22,951 nt of DNA, from positions 1-22,951 of IMG/VR virus record IMGVR_UViG_3300005466_000079, one strand, 5' to 3'. The notes under the pieces were generated by a model. The model worked only from the letters and a program-made list of their open reading frames with translations, had not been told where the DNA came from and did not search any database. Position numbers and translations under genes: made by a program. Source of the stretch: a virus. Below, in pieces: positions 12,462 to 21,256 of this stretch (position 1 is the stretch's first letter; each line of letters opens with the position of its first letter).

Positions 12462-14467
12462 TGGCTGGTGAAAGACTACTCGACTTTGACAGCAGTTGGA
12501 TCGGGGGAACAAATAGTTCCGTTGACCCAAGCCAGTTGCCTTTGGGACAAGCCTGGAGCGCGATTAACACAATCAACATCGGCGGCGTCATCTCCTGCCG
12601 CCCCGGGTATCGTTGCATACTTAAACTCCCAAAAGGAAATCTCCAAGGAGCCGCAATTTTTCGTCCTCTTGTCGGCCTAGAACAATTTCTTTTCGCAGTC
12701 GAGGGTCTGATTTACGTTTCCACCTACCCGTTCAAGGAATTTTCGCAAGTCCCGAATATCCTGTTCTCAACTTTCGCGAAGCAGGTTTTTTTCACTCAGA
12801 CACTTCAATCCGCACGTCGCATTAACCCCGGAGACCTTACCTCCGCCATCGAGTTAATCACTCCCCGCGCAGTCATGATTATGCAGGACGGCGGAGCAAC
12901 CGCGCCGGCATATTACGACGGATCAACATCGGGTCATATTAAGGGATTGCCTTTCGAAACTCCAATTGGCGGCGTGATGCAATGGGTCGGTGACAGACTT
13001 TGGGTCTCGAACGGTCCGGAAGTGGAAGCCAGCGACATTTCAAATCCATTTTCGTTCATCGAACAAATTTACCTCGGAGGAAAGACCAGCTTCAACTTCA
13101 GCCGGGACGTTACCGCGATGTCGAAGACTCCAAGTATCGAATCACCACAATTGATGGTTTTCACCGACGACGACGTTTCATTACTCCAGGCCGACATTCG
13201 GGATCGAAGCCTCTGGCCCACCACAATCGGATTCCAAAAGGAGATTTTGCAGGTTGGATGTTCTTCGGCTCGCGCAGTAACTTCAGAGTCAGGCCGTCTG
13301 AGTTGGTGGTCTAGCGCCGGAATAGTAGTTTTCGACGCGGCATCCGCGAGGGCTTGGACTTCGAGAGCACCTATTCGCGACAACGAAATGTTGATCTCTA
13401 AGAAGTTCCTCAAAGAAGATTTGAGCCAAGTCGCTCTTGGAGCTTTTGGACAGTGGACACTTATTTCTGTTCCTGCCGAAGATGTTTACAACAAACACAC
13501 ATGGGTCTATAATAATGCAAGCTACGAAACTGTCAGCGACGAAGGCGGGCCTACTTGGTCCGGTTACTGGCTCGGGACTCGCCCCGTGGAATGGCTTTAC
13601 GGAGTCATCGCCGGAGCAGAGAAAATCTATCACGTCAGCGCCGATGTGGATGGAGAAAATCGTCTTTGGCAATGCTTCACCCCGGACCGACTCGACAACA
13701 ACTGTCCGATCACCTGGGCAGTTTTCACCCGTGGTTATTTCGGATTGACGAGCAAGACCAAGCCTCCAGGAATCGACTGCCGATATACCTTTGCCGACAT
13801 CGGATTTACGGCTATCGCTGAAGATACCGATATTGGAATTTTTTCGGCCCCAGGCGTGCGCGGAAGCTTCAAACCGATTGCAACTCGAAGAATATCTGTC
13901 GAAAAAGGATCGTTGTCTTTTGATCGAGACATCAACATCAACACAGACCTTTTCGCTTACAAAGAGCAATCGAGGATTCTGCGGACTGAAGACCTGTCTC
14001 AACAGTTCCCCGATGAAGAGTCCGGATCATGCCCGGTCGAGTCGAACCTCAACGATGACAATGAAGAGTCTTTTCAACTTTTGATCGTTGGCCACGGTCC
14101 CGCTACCCTCCGGTGGGTTCGAAGCTTCGCGACTATCGCCCCCGAAGAAGATTTTTCTGGAAGCGCGAAGGCATGCGAGAACGAAGAAGAATTCAACACC
14201 ACTCGATTCGATGGTGAAAGTGTTTTCAATGTCAACTCCGACGAGGCCGAAGCATTGTTGTCCGCGAAGCCACTCAGAATTTTCACTTCGATTCAGACGG
14301 CCTCCGTCAGTCAAAGCGGAATTTCCGCCGTTGGTGTCGGAACAGCCGAATCAATCGTTAACCAGGGCGCAGCCGACAGAGTAGCGAATCGTGTGGCCAC
14401 TCGTGCGGCAGAAATCGAAGTGCAAGCCTTTTCTGAACCGTTTCTTTCACTCGGAATAGGATTCTAA
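12461..14467 (+). CDS. Putative tail nozzle / stabilisation protein (T7 gp12 or P22 gp10-like)
   Basis: A 668-residue protein starting in a TAATG overlap. The N-terminus has FDSSWIGGTNSSVDPSQL (9-26), LGQAWSAINTINIGGVISCRPGYR (28-51). This G--NS-DP-L----A--N------ISCRPGY signature opens many beta-propeller-like phage tail proteins of the gp12/gp10 class that form the nozzle below the portal. The rest is mostly beta-strand with repeated blade-like units, such as GGVMQWVGDRLWVSNGPEVEASDISNPFSF and LGAFGQWTLISVPAEDVYNKHTWVYN, with an acidic stretch and an Ala/Val/Arg-rich C-terminal helix. Length is in range for T7 gp12 (about 790) to P22 gp10 (about 470). It would form the distal tail tube that guides DNA into the cell. 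Confidence 0.62.
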   Translation: MAGERLLDFDSSWIGGTNSSVDPSQLPLGQAWSAINTINIGGVISCRPGYRCILKLPKGNLQGAAIFRPLVGLEQFLFAVEGLIYVSTYPFKEFSQVPNILFSTFAKQVFFTQTLQSARRINPGDLTSAIELITPRAVMIMQDGGATAPAYYDGSTSGHIKGLPFETPIGGVMQWVGDRLWVSNGPEVEASDISNPFSFIEQIYLGGKTSFNFSRDVTAMSKTPSIESPQLMVFTDDDVSLLQADIRDRSLWPTTIGFQKEILQVGCSSARAVTSESGRLSWWSSAGIVVFDAASARAWTSRAPIRDNEMLISKKFLKEDLSQVALGAFGQWTLISVPAEDVYNKHTWVYNNASYETVSDEGGPTWSGYWLGTRPVEWLYGVIAGAEKIYHVSADVDGENRLWQCFTPDRLDNNCPITWAVFTRGYFGLTSKTKPPGIDCRYTFADIGFTAIAEDTDIGIFSAPGVRGSFKPIATRRISVEKGSLSFDRDININTDLFAYKEQSRILRTEDLSQQFPDEESGSCPVESNLNDDNEESFQLLIVGHGPATLRWVRSFATIAPEEDFSGSAKACENEEEFNTTRFDGESVFNVNSDEAEALLSAKPLRIFTSIQTASVSQSGISAVGVGTAESIVNQGAADRVANRVATRAAEIEVQAFSEPFLSLGIGF

Positions 14468-15681
14468 TGGATACCATCCTCGATTTACTCTGGCTGAGAA
14501 TTCCGCCGATCAACTATGTAACGCCTCCGCTCTGCGAATTCATTTTCAGCGGCAGCGGCAGTGGTTCATTCGTCATCGCGACTCACCCGAGCCCGTGCAA
14601 AATAACGGGGGTTCGTATCGAGGGCAACACACTTTTTTGGGACGCACTAACCGCCGATAGTTGCAGCGCGGGAGTCGGAGCGATTTGTTACAACGTGTAT
14701 CATGCGACACTCGGATCGAATTCATACTCAGTGGTCGCTGAGTGCATCCCAGGAACCGAATATGATGTTACCGGTCAAACAGGATGCTTCCGAGTTACCG
14801 GAATCACGACCGAGGGAGAATGCGACTTGAGTGATCCGGCATGTATCGAGGGACCACCGCCCGAAGAATTTTTCAGCGAGGTTTGGAGAAATCAAAACGA
14901 TGCGGGGTTCGTTATTCTCGACACAGTTTCGGGAGAAACCGAATCAACTCCGGAACTCTTGTTGAATATTAACTCAGTCCCGAGTGATATACGGCTTAAT
15001 TGGGACTCCCTCACTTACGTTGACGCAACGGCAGGTATGGCGGCTGGCGATATTTGGTGTTACAAAGTTCGGTCCAGCGTTCCATCAGTCGGAAACTTCT
15101 CGAACGAAGCATGCGCGGTGATGGATCAATTTTTTCCGTTTAACACTGGAACTGTAGTAAACCATCCAACATGGCAAATCGCTTTTGGTGATTTCCAGCC
15201 CGCCGATAACGTGGATGTCACCGACATAAATCTTTCGGGACTTCGAGCAGTGATCGGAGGGAATCTCTTCCTTGATGCGCTATTAGTGATAAACACTCTC
15301 GATTTGAGCAGCCTCATACTCGTAACGGGAAGCTTATTTTTTTCGTCGGAGGGACTTATTGGTGGAACGCTCACAGTGCTGTCTCTCCCGTCTCTCGTAA
15401 ACGTAAACGGAAACTTGTTTTGCGATAATACCATGTTCACTTCGGTATCTATCCCGAACCTAATCATGCACAATGGCGGAACATACGCCTTCGATTTTAA
15501 CGCACTCGACATCCCTTCAGTAGAGGGAATCCTTGCTCGTGGTATTGCTTCCGGGGTAACATCAGCGACCATCTTCCTTGATGGAGGAACGAACGCGGGA
15601 TTATCGTCATTATCCGCCCAAGGACAGGCTGATTACGCAACTCTTATCGGTCTCGGAAATACGGTAAGCATAAACCCCTGA
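14467..15681 (+). CDS. Fn3-like plus leucine-rich-repeat-like virion protein
   Basis: A 404-residue protein coupled by TAATG to the nozzle-like gene. After a short N-terminus it has two Fn3-like beta domains, each with paired Cys: about 46-126 (ITGVRIEGNTLFWDAL ... CYNVYHA ... CFRVTGITTEGECD) and about 137-220 (IRLNWDSLTYVDA ... WCYKVRSS). From about 225 to 340 it has repeated 20-25 residue strand units rich in Leu, Ile, Val and Asn (VDVTDINLSGLRAVIGGNLFLD, LDLSSLILVTGSLFF, LSLPSLVNVNGNLFCDN, VSIPNLIMHNGG). These read as a right-handed leucine-rich-repeat or BspA-like solenoid. Such surfaces bind proteins or sugars, so a host recognition role is likely, though unproven. Confidence 0.58.
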   Translation: MDTILDLLWLRIPPINYVTPPLCEFIFSGSGSGSFVIATHPSPCKITGVRIEGNTLFWDALTADSCSAGVGAICYNVYHATLGSNSYSVVAECIPGTEYDVTGQTGCFRVTGITTEGECDLSDPACIEGPPPEEFFSEVWRNQNDAGFVILDTVSGETESTPELLLNINSVPSDIRLNWDSLTYVDATAGMAAGDIWCYKVRSSVPSVGNFSNEACAVMDQFFPFNTGTVVNHPTWQIAFGDFQPADNVDVTDINLSGLRAVIGGNLFLDALLVINTLDLSSLILVTGSLFFSSEGLIGGTLTVLSLPSLVNVNGNLFCDNTMFTSVSIPNLIMHNGGTYAFDFNALDIPSVEGILARGIASGVTSATIFLDGGTNAGLSSLSAQGQADYATLIGLGNTVSINP

Positions 15682-15699
15682 TATGCGTCACTGATTGAT

Positions 15700-16905
15700 A
15701 TGGCCTTACAAGCTACAAACCTCGTCATCCAGGCATCGCAACTGCCCGCAACATTCGCCGGCAAGCCGAACGACCTTTTCCGAGCAATGATCGAACGCAT
15801 GCGGATCGTTTCGCCGTCCGGGACCGGTTTTTTCGTGATTGGTGACAATGAACCACCGAACAATCAAGGCCCCTGGTTGAAGGGCGGAACTCAATGGTGG
15901 GTTTGGGATGAAGACTTGAAAAGATACGTCCCACTCGATGTCAGCGAGTCAGAGACAAAATGGTATCAAATCGGAGCGACGACCCCGACAACTTCCGAGC
16001 CTCCGCTTTGGCTCAGAACGACCGCGAACGCGACGGAAGCTAAACCGAGTTTCGGAACACCCGTTGCTTGGTATCTTTTCGATGGAACGACCTGGATACA
16101 GTTACCAGTATTGATTGAAGACCGGTCAATTACCCAGGCGAAACTTCATTGGAATACCCCATTTTTCGGGACGGCATCCGGGACCGATAATTACGTTATT
16201 TCGTTCAGCCCAAACACCGGATTTACTTTGGGCGACGGAGCAGCGACTTCGATTTTGTTTCTGGTGAAATTCCCGAACACAAACACGGGACCGGTGACTC
16301 TCAATGTCAATTCCTCGGGACCGATCCCGGTGAAAAAATTCACCAGCGAAGCAATCGTCGCGGGAGAGATTGTCGCCGGATCGATTCACGCGGTTTCGTT
16401 CGACGGAACGAATTATCAAATTCTAAGCTCGATCCCCAATCGCGAGTCGGGAGTTTTGTTGAATGTCGTCACAAAAATTTCGAATGTAGCTTTTAGCGGA
16501 GCACTGATGTTTCCTTACGACAACACGCCTCCGGAAAACACTGAGGGAAACCCATATAATGATTTGGAGACCGTCTATTCAGCGGAGAGGGCCAACTCAA
16601 AGTTGATTGTGGACGTGAAATTACAAGCGTCCACGAATAACGGAACCTATTTTATTACGGCTCTATTCAAAGACTCAGACACGAACGCTTTGGCAGCTAG
16701 TTCAACCTCCATTGTTGCTATCGAGGACGAGCAAGCCACTCTAAGAGCGATTTTCGATGTGGGGGATACGTCTCCGCACACTTACAAAGTTCGATTCGGG
16801 CCGTCAGCTTCGGCTGCGACGGTTTTCATAAATCAAAACTCCACTGCACCGACCTTCGGTGGAACGTTGATGTCGTCACTTACGATTATGGAGGTGTCAG
16901 CATGA
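15700..16905 (+). CDS. Tail fibre protein, first of a paralogous pair
   Basis: A 401-residue protein. Residues 1-150 are a conserved mount (LQATNLVIQASQLPATF, GKPNDLFRAMIERMRIVSPSG, EPPNNQGPWLKGGTQWWVWD, then a WYQ/PPLWL/AWYLFDG series), and 153-243 are a common phage fibre module (GTASGTDNYVISFSP ... VKFPNTNTGPVTLNVN ... EIVAGSIHAVSFDGTNYQIL). The C-terminal 150 residues (about 250-401) form a beta-rich, C1q/TNF-like head ending in LTIMEVSA. A near-copy of the first two parts recurs in the next gene with a different head, so this is a modular receptor-binding protein. The ATG follows the upstream stop by 18 bases with no clear ribosome site; the next gene starts within an ATGA overlap. Confidence 0.7.
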   Translation: MALQATNLVIQASQLPATFAGKPNDLFRAMIERMRIVSPSGTGFFVIGDNEPPNNQGPWLKGGTQWWVWDEDLKRYVPLDVSESETKWYQIGATTPTTSEPPLWLRTTANATEAKPSFGTPVAWYLFDGTTWIQLPVLIEDRSITQAKLHWNTPFFGTASGTDNYVISFSPNTGFTLGDGAATSILFLVKFPNTNTGPVTLNVNSSGPIPVKKFTSEAIVAGEIVAGSIHAVSFDGTNYQILSSIPNRESGVLLNVVTKISNVAFSGALMFPYDNTPPENTEGNPYNDLETVYSAERANSKLIVDVKLQASTNNGTYFITALFKDSDTNALAASSTSIVAIEDEQATLRAIFDVGDTSPHTYKVRFGPSASAATVFINQNSTAPTFGGTLMSSLTIMEVSA

Positions 16906-18362
16906 GTCTCCAAAACACAAACTTGATTATCCAGGCGTCACAGCTTCCGGCGACGTTCAAGGGTAAGCCGAACGATTTGTTCCGCGCAATGGTGGAACGA
17001 ATGCGGATTGTTTCAAGTTCCGGAACCGGATTTTTCGTAATCTCCGACACAGAGCCGCCGAACAATCAAGGCCCCTGGCTGAAGGGCGGGACTCAATGGT
17101 GGGTCTTCGATCCGGACTTGAAACGATATGTCCCACTCGACATCAGCGAGAGCGAAACGAGGTGGTATCAGGTTGGCAACAGCATCCCGACCACGACCAG
17201 CCCTCCGTTGTGGTTGAAAACAACCGCTACAGTTCCGCCTAGTTCTACCGTGGCGGAACCTACGCCGGGAACACCGATTGCATGGTATCTTTTCGACGGT
17301 AGCAACTGGATTCAACTTCCGGTGCTCATCGATGATCGATCCATTACGGCAGCGAAGCTGAATCCAACGGCGAATTTTTACGGCACCGCGTCCGGAACCA
17401 ATAACTATACCCTGGTGTTCACTCCGGACACCCCGTTCAATTACGGCAACGGATCAACCGAAGCTTTTGTCGGTTACGTTAAGTTCACCAACGCGAATAC
17501 CGGAGTCTCAACACTCAGCCTCAACGGTGGGGGCGGCGTTACGATCAAAAAGGCCGTCAACATGGACTTGGTTGCCGGCGAAATCAAAGCGGGCTCCGTT
17601 CATCTTCTCGTTTATGACGGACAGTTTTTCCAAATCCTTTCCGAGTTGCCTTCGACTGAAATCGATCCCGGCCCGGTTGGTGGAATTGGAAACTCTGAGG
17701 GACTCCTAATTACAAACGATTTGGTTACTCCAGATGACATCCTGGTAATCACTGCCAACAGTGTTTTGCTTGAGGACTCAATGGGTGATGACCTTCGAAT
17801 CAATACGGTCAATCTCGATTTGAATCTCACGCTTTCCGGCCTGGGCGGTCTCGATACGGGATCATCGACGGCGAATACATGGTATTACATTTGGTTGGTG
17901 TCGGATGGGACAACGATCAACGCGGTGTTTTCTCTCAGCGATTCGAACCCGACTCGACCAGCCGCTTATCGATTTATCGGACTCTTCGGAGCGGTTTTCT
18001 CCGACTCCAGCAACGACCTTACGAAGATGTGGCAGACGGCGAGGAAAACCTATTTGATCGTGTCACCTATCGTCAAAGGTCCAGACGGCTTCCAGGATTT
18101 TTCAACTGTTGTTCCGCCGATTGCGATAACTGTTTTCGGATCGACAACTCCAATAGGAGGACCGAATGCCGTTGCAGATTTGGTGATGTCAGGGGACGCG
18201 AACCTTGTGGGTGGGTTCACTTTTCATTTGCAAGATGTCGCCGGCAACACCACGGCGGTCGGAGGGTTTTTCGAGGTGCCGATGATTACTCCTCAGAATG
18301 TTTACGCAACCTCGACCGGGACACTCGGGGTGAGTTTCGATATTTCCGGATTTACGATATGA
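16902..18362 (+). CDS. Tail fibre protein, second of a paralogous pair
   Basis: A 486-residue protein. Its first 90 residues match the upstream fibre in 78 positions, and similarity continues more loosely to about residue 250 (GTASGTNNYTLVFTP ... VKFTNANTGVSTLSLNGGG ... EIKAGSVHLLVYDGQFFQIL). From about 257 it is unrelated to its twin: a longer beta-rich head (LLITNDLVTPDDILVITANSVLLED, LNLTLSGLGGLDTGSSTANTWYYIWLVSDG, YLIVSPIVKGPDGFQDF) that fits a second receptor or a second position on the virion. The shared mount suggests that both attach to the same virion site and may compete or form mixed complexes. It is coupled by ATGA to the acetyltransferase gene. Confidence 0.7.
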   Translation: MSLQNTNLIIQASQLPATFKGKPNDLFRAMVERMRIVSSSGTGFFVISDTEPPNNQGPWLKGGTQWWVFDPDLKRYVPLDISESETRWYQVGNSIPTTTSPPLWLKTTATVPPSSTVAEPTPGTPIAWYLFDGSNWIQLPVLIDDRSITAAKLNPTANFYGTASGTNNYTLVFTPDTPFNYGNGSTEAFVGYVKFTNANTGVSTLSLNGGGGVTIKKAVNMDLVAGEIKAGSVHLLVYDGQFFQILSELPSTEIDPGPVGGIGNSEGLLITNDLVTPDDILVITANSVLLEDSMGDDLRINTVNLDLNLTLSGLGGLDTGSSTANTWYYIWLVSDGTTINAVFSLSDSNPTRPAAYRFIGLFGAVFSDSSNDLTKMWQTARKTYLIVSPIVKGPDGFQDFSTVVPPIAITVFGSTTPIGGPNAVADLVMSGDANLVGGFTFHLQDVAGNTTAVGGFFEVPMITPQNVYATSTGTLGVSFDISGFTI

Positions 18363-18808
18363 GGTTGAATGAGTTGCTAATGCGGGAATATCTGAGCACT
18401 GTTATAGAGGCTAGACAGGATTTGCAAGAGCGTGAACCGGGCGGCTTCGGGAAAATCAACGTGGAATTTTTGGCGGAGACCTGGGCGGGGCTTATGGCAC
18501 AGGGTTCTGGAGTGGCCTACGGCGAAGAGGATTCGGGGAAACCGGTTGGGTTTTTGATTGGGACGCATACTCACGATCCGATGACCGGTATTTTGACCGC
18601 GTTTGAATACTTGTGGGTTCGCCGGAAAGACGCTCCGAAAGGGACCGGAATGAAGCTCCTGAATGAATTTGAATCAGAAGCAAAACTCGCCGGTTGCAAA
18701 CAGGTAGTGGTCGGATGCAATTCTGTGTATAAGCACGAGGCTCTGGCCTATTGGTATTTGCAAATCGGTTTCAAATTGTGCAGTCAATCTTTCCAGAAAT
18801 GGATTTAA
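18359..18808 (+). CDS. GNAT-family N-acetyltransferase
   Basis: A 149-residue protein. The frame is open far upstream (to 17879), but that part lies inside the fibre gene; ATG 18359 gives an ATGA overlap and a normal GNAT length. It has the GNAT core: an N-terminal helix, GKPVGFLIGTHTH (60-71), a strand AFEYLWVRRKDAPKGTGMKLLNEFESEAKLAGC (81-113) holding the acetyl-CoA pyrophosphate loop K94-G-T-G97, QVVVGCN and a final YWYLQIGFKLCSQSFQKWI motif. It would transfer acetyl from acetyl-CoA to an amine. The acceptor (protein Lys, N-terminus or amino sugar) is unknown. Its place among virion genes suggests modification of a virion protein or a host factor. Confidence 0.82.
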   Translation: MRLNELLMREYLSTVIEARQDLQEREPGGFGKINVEFLAETWAGLMAQGSGVAYGEEDSGKPVGFLIGTHTHDPMTGILTAFEYLWVRRKDAPKGTGMKLLNEFESEAKLAGCKQVVVGCNSVYKHEALAYWYLQIGFKLCSQSFQKWI

Positions 18809-18811
18809 TTT

Positions 18812-19783
18812 ATGGGTGATGTCCTCGGATTCGTTGGAACAATCGCCGGAGCAGAAATCTCTGCGGCGGCACAGAGAAATATTGCCAACAAACAAATCGC
18901 GGCCCTCGAACGGCAGCGACAGTTTGTCTATGACCAACTCGATCCAAGCCGACTTGCCAAAGCTGCGGCGGCTGGCGATACCGCAAACGCGAAGGCCCGC
19001 CTGGAGCTTCAGAAACAACTCGATCCCGAGCTTTTCAAGTTGCGTTACGGCGCACAGGCCGGCGTAAACGATGCGCTCGAACAACTGAAGTCCGGAGGCA
19101 CTCAGGAAGTCGCCGGTCAAGCTGTCAAGGAAGCGTTATCCGGTGGAGACGTAGCGGCCCAGGCGAAACAGAAGCTCATCGATGCCGCCCTCGAACAACT
19201 CAATGCCGGCGCGACATTGCCTCCCGATGTTCAGGCGGAACTTGTGAAAGCCGGCCTGGAGAAATCCGGAATGGTAACAGGCGCGGCTCGATCAAAAGGT
19301 GTCGGTGGTCAGTTGACTAGACAATTACTCGGATCAGGCGGAATCGCGCTCCAGCAGCAACGACAGCAGCAAGCGATGGGTCTCCTCGGTCGCGCACAAG
19401 ATTTGGAAACGCAGCGTTCGCAGCTACTCGGAACGCTTTTCCCGAACCTCGCGACGACTCAACTCAACGTGTTGAAAGGAAACGAAGGCGCACTCGCTTT
19501 TTCGAACGAGCTAATGCCGAATGCGGGACTCACTGGAAAAGACATCGTGAATCTCTGGCTCGCTCGCGTGGGCGCGAATAGCTCGCTTGAATCGCAGAAA
19601 ACTCAAGCAGGGTATCTTGGCGGGGTCAATAGTGCAGCCGCTCTTCAGCAAGGTTATGGCGCAGCTACTAGCTATGCGGCGAACGCTTTTCCGACGACCT
19701 ATCAGTTGATTAAGCAAGGTCAAAACAGTGGAAACGGAGGTTATACAAAACTTCCGGACGGTAGTTACGATTGGGGAACTTAA
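18812..19783 (+). CDS. Internal virion / DNA ejection-like protein
   Basis: A 323-residue protein starting three bases after the acetyltransferase stop. It is Ala, Gln, Leu and Gly rich and almost wholly helix-forming. It begins with a hydrophobic, membrane-active-looking segment (VLGFVGTIAGAEISAAAQRN, 4-23), continues with Glu/Gln/Lys helices (KARLELQKQLDPE, QAVKEALSGGDVAAQAKQKLIDAALEQLNAGA), then a Gln run (LQQQRQQQ, 188-195) and a Gly/Ser/Tyr-rich C-terminus. This composition and its position after the fibres match the T7 gp14-type ejection proteins, which leave the capsid with the DNA and enter the host envelope. No family motif was recognised. Confidence 0.5.
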   Translation: MGDVLGFVGTIAGAEISAAAQRNIANKQIAALERQRQFVYDQLDPSRLAKAAAAGDTANAKARLELQKQLDPELFKLRYGAQAGVNDALEQLKSGGTQEVAGQAVKEALSGGDVAAQAKQKLIDAALEQLNAGATLPPDVQAELVKAGLEKSGMVTGAARSKGVGGQLTRQLLGSGGIALQQQRQQQAMGLLGRAQDLETQRSQLLGTLFPNLATTQLNVLKGNEGALAFSNELMPNAGLTGKDIVNLWLARVGANSSLESQKTQAGYLGGVNSAAALQQGYGAATSYAANAFPTTYQLIKQGQNSGNGGYTKLPDGSYDWGT

Positions 19784-19789
19784 AAACCT

Positions 19790-21256
19790 ATGGCATTTGG
19801 ACCAGCAGAACCAGACGTGCAGCTTCGACCCGAGTTATCGACAAATCGTGTGCCCGTGGATTTTAATGTCGAACAGAACGCGGTCGCGCAATTGGCGGAT
19901 GCGTTCCGTAAAGGCGTTGTTACGGCTGACGATTTGATTGAGCGATACGGCACTCTCGCGAAGACGAGGGACAAAGCGCAAATCACCGGTCTGGAGGAAT
20001 TTATTTCTCCTGAATCGATTCAGACGAGGCAGAACCAAGTTCATGCAGCGAATACAGAAGCGATTCTTCGATCCTCTCCGGAATATCAACAAGCGAAACA
20101 AGCAGAATTTATCGACCTTCGAAACAAAGCTGAGGGCGGGGATTACAATGCAATGCGTCAAGCGATGTTGACGAAAGGTTTTCCGATTTCCACTTTCGAT
20201 GTCAAAGCGGGATGGACCCCCGACACGATTAAGCGGACCCAGGATGAGTTTCAAGAATTTGTGAACTATAATGACAACGTGGAATCCGCGAAGGCTTTTA
20301 TTTCCAGTGCTAAGGCGGTTCCCGTCAAGGATACAAAGACGGTAATCCAGGACGGAAAACAAAAAACCGTAATTACGGAAACGCCTCAGCATGTAAATAG
20401 TTTCGGACAGGTAGTCCCCGAAAAAGATTTAGCAGACGCTTACAAATACGCCACGATGACTCCGAGTATGTGGCGGCACATGGGCAAGCCTCAGTTTGCC
20501 GAATTATCGAGGATTAAGCCCGGAAAATTTGGCGGGGGAATGACCGGTCCATTGAGCGAACCTGAAGTAACTGCAAAAACAACTGCTGTGACTACACCAA
20601 CTGTTGTCGAACCCGAACCTTCGGCGATTGTGACCGAGACTAAGGAAATTCCCGTGGACAAATCAACCGTAAAGGCACCTACAGAAGCGCAACAACGCGC
20701 CGAATTAGCGTTGGCGAGGTTTTCTTCGTCCAACGACGTGTTCAATTATTTGCAACAGCGTGGATACGATCCGACCACAGTTACGTCCTGGGTGAATAGT
20801 TTTCTTCCCGAGATTCTGAAGAGCGGTGATCGTAAAACTTATGACGCAGCCGTTGATGCCTGGTCCCAAGGTTTGCTCCGGCTTGAGTCTGGTGCCGCGA
20901 TTTCGAAGCAAGAGAAAACTTGGTATGACAAAGCATTTTTCCCACAAGTGAACGACCCACCTACGGTGGTTGAAAACAAATCGAGGATGCGACGGGACAT
21001 CGAACGAATGGTTGGAGAAATTGCACAGGCCGGAGGAATCGATTCTCCGGAATCGAAAGCACAAGTGGCCCGCATTGCGGACGAAGCCAAAAAGGTCTAT
21101 TCTGAAGCCGGTGCTGCGGCTGGCGTTCCGCCAAAAGGTGCAGCTACACGTTTCCGTCCTCAAACTGGAGGTGCTAATGTCGCTCCAGTCACCACACTTT
21201 CCGGAGGGACAAATCTTACCTACGTTCCCGGAGTGGGCTTCAAATACGTAAAATAA
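19790..21256 (+). CDS. Internal virion / ejection-like protein with ESGAAI motif
   Basis: A 488-residue protein, mostly charged and helical. An N-terminal half (21-235) is rich in Ala, Asp, Gln and Lys. A Thr/Pro/Val/Glu-rich linker follows at about 255-300, then a second helical domain. In it GLLRLESGAAISKQEKTWYDKAFFPQVNDPP (about 373-403) followed by a Lys/Arg-rich helix recalls a conserved segment of phage internal virion proteins. The C-terminus turns Gly/Ala/Thr-rich. It starts six bases after the previous gene and overlaps the next by TAATG. The likely role is a component of the ejectosome or the head interior. Confidence 0.55.
   Translation: MAFGPAEPDVQLRPELSTNRVPVDFNVEQNAVAQLADAFRKGVVTADDLIERYGTLAKTRDKAQITGLEEFISPESIQTRQNQVHAANTEAILRSSPEYQQAKQAEFIDLRNKAEGGDYNAMRQAMLTKGFPISTFDVKAGWTPDTIKRTQDEFQEFVNYNDNVESAKAFISSAKAVPVKDTKTVIQDGKQKTVITETPQHVNSFGQVVPEKDLADAYKYATMTPSMWRHMGKPQFAELSRIKPGKFGGGMTGPLSEPEVTAKTTAVTTPTVVEPEPSAIVTETKEIPVDKSTVKAPTEAQQRAELALARFSSSNDVFNYLQQRGYDPTTVTSWVNSFLPEILKSGDRKTYDAAVDAWSQGLLRLESGAAISKQEKTWYDKAFFPQVNDPPTVVENKSRMRRDIERMVGEIAQAGGIDSPESKAQVARIADEAKKVYSEAGAAAGVPPKGAATRFRPQTGGANVAPVTTLSGGTNLTYVPGVGFKYVK

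Noticed and set aside
17879-18358. N-terminal extension of the acetyltransferase frame
   Set aside because: It lies wholly within the fibre gene in another frame, is Arg/Ser-rich without structure, and the ATG at 18359 gives both the ATGA overlap and a normal GNAT length.
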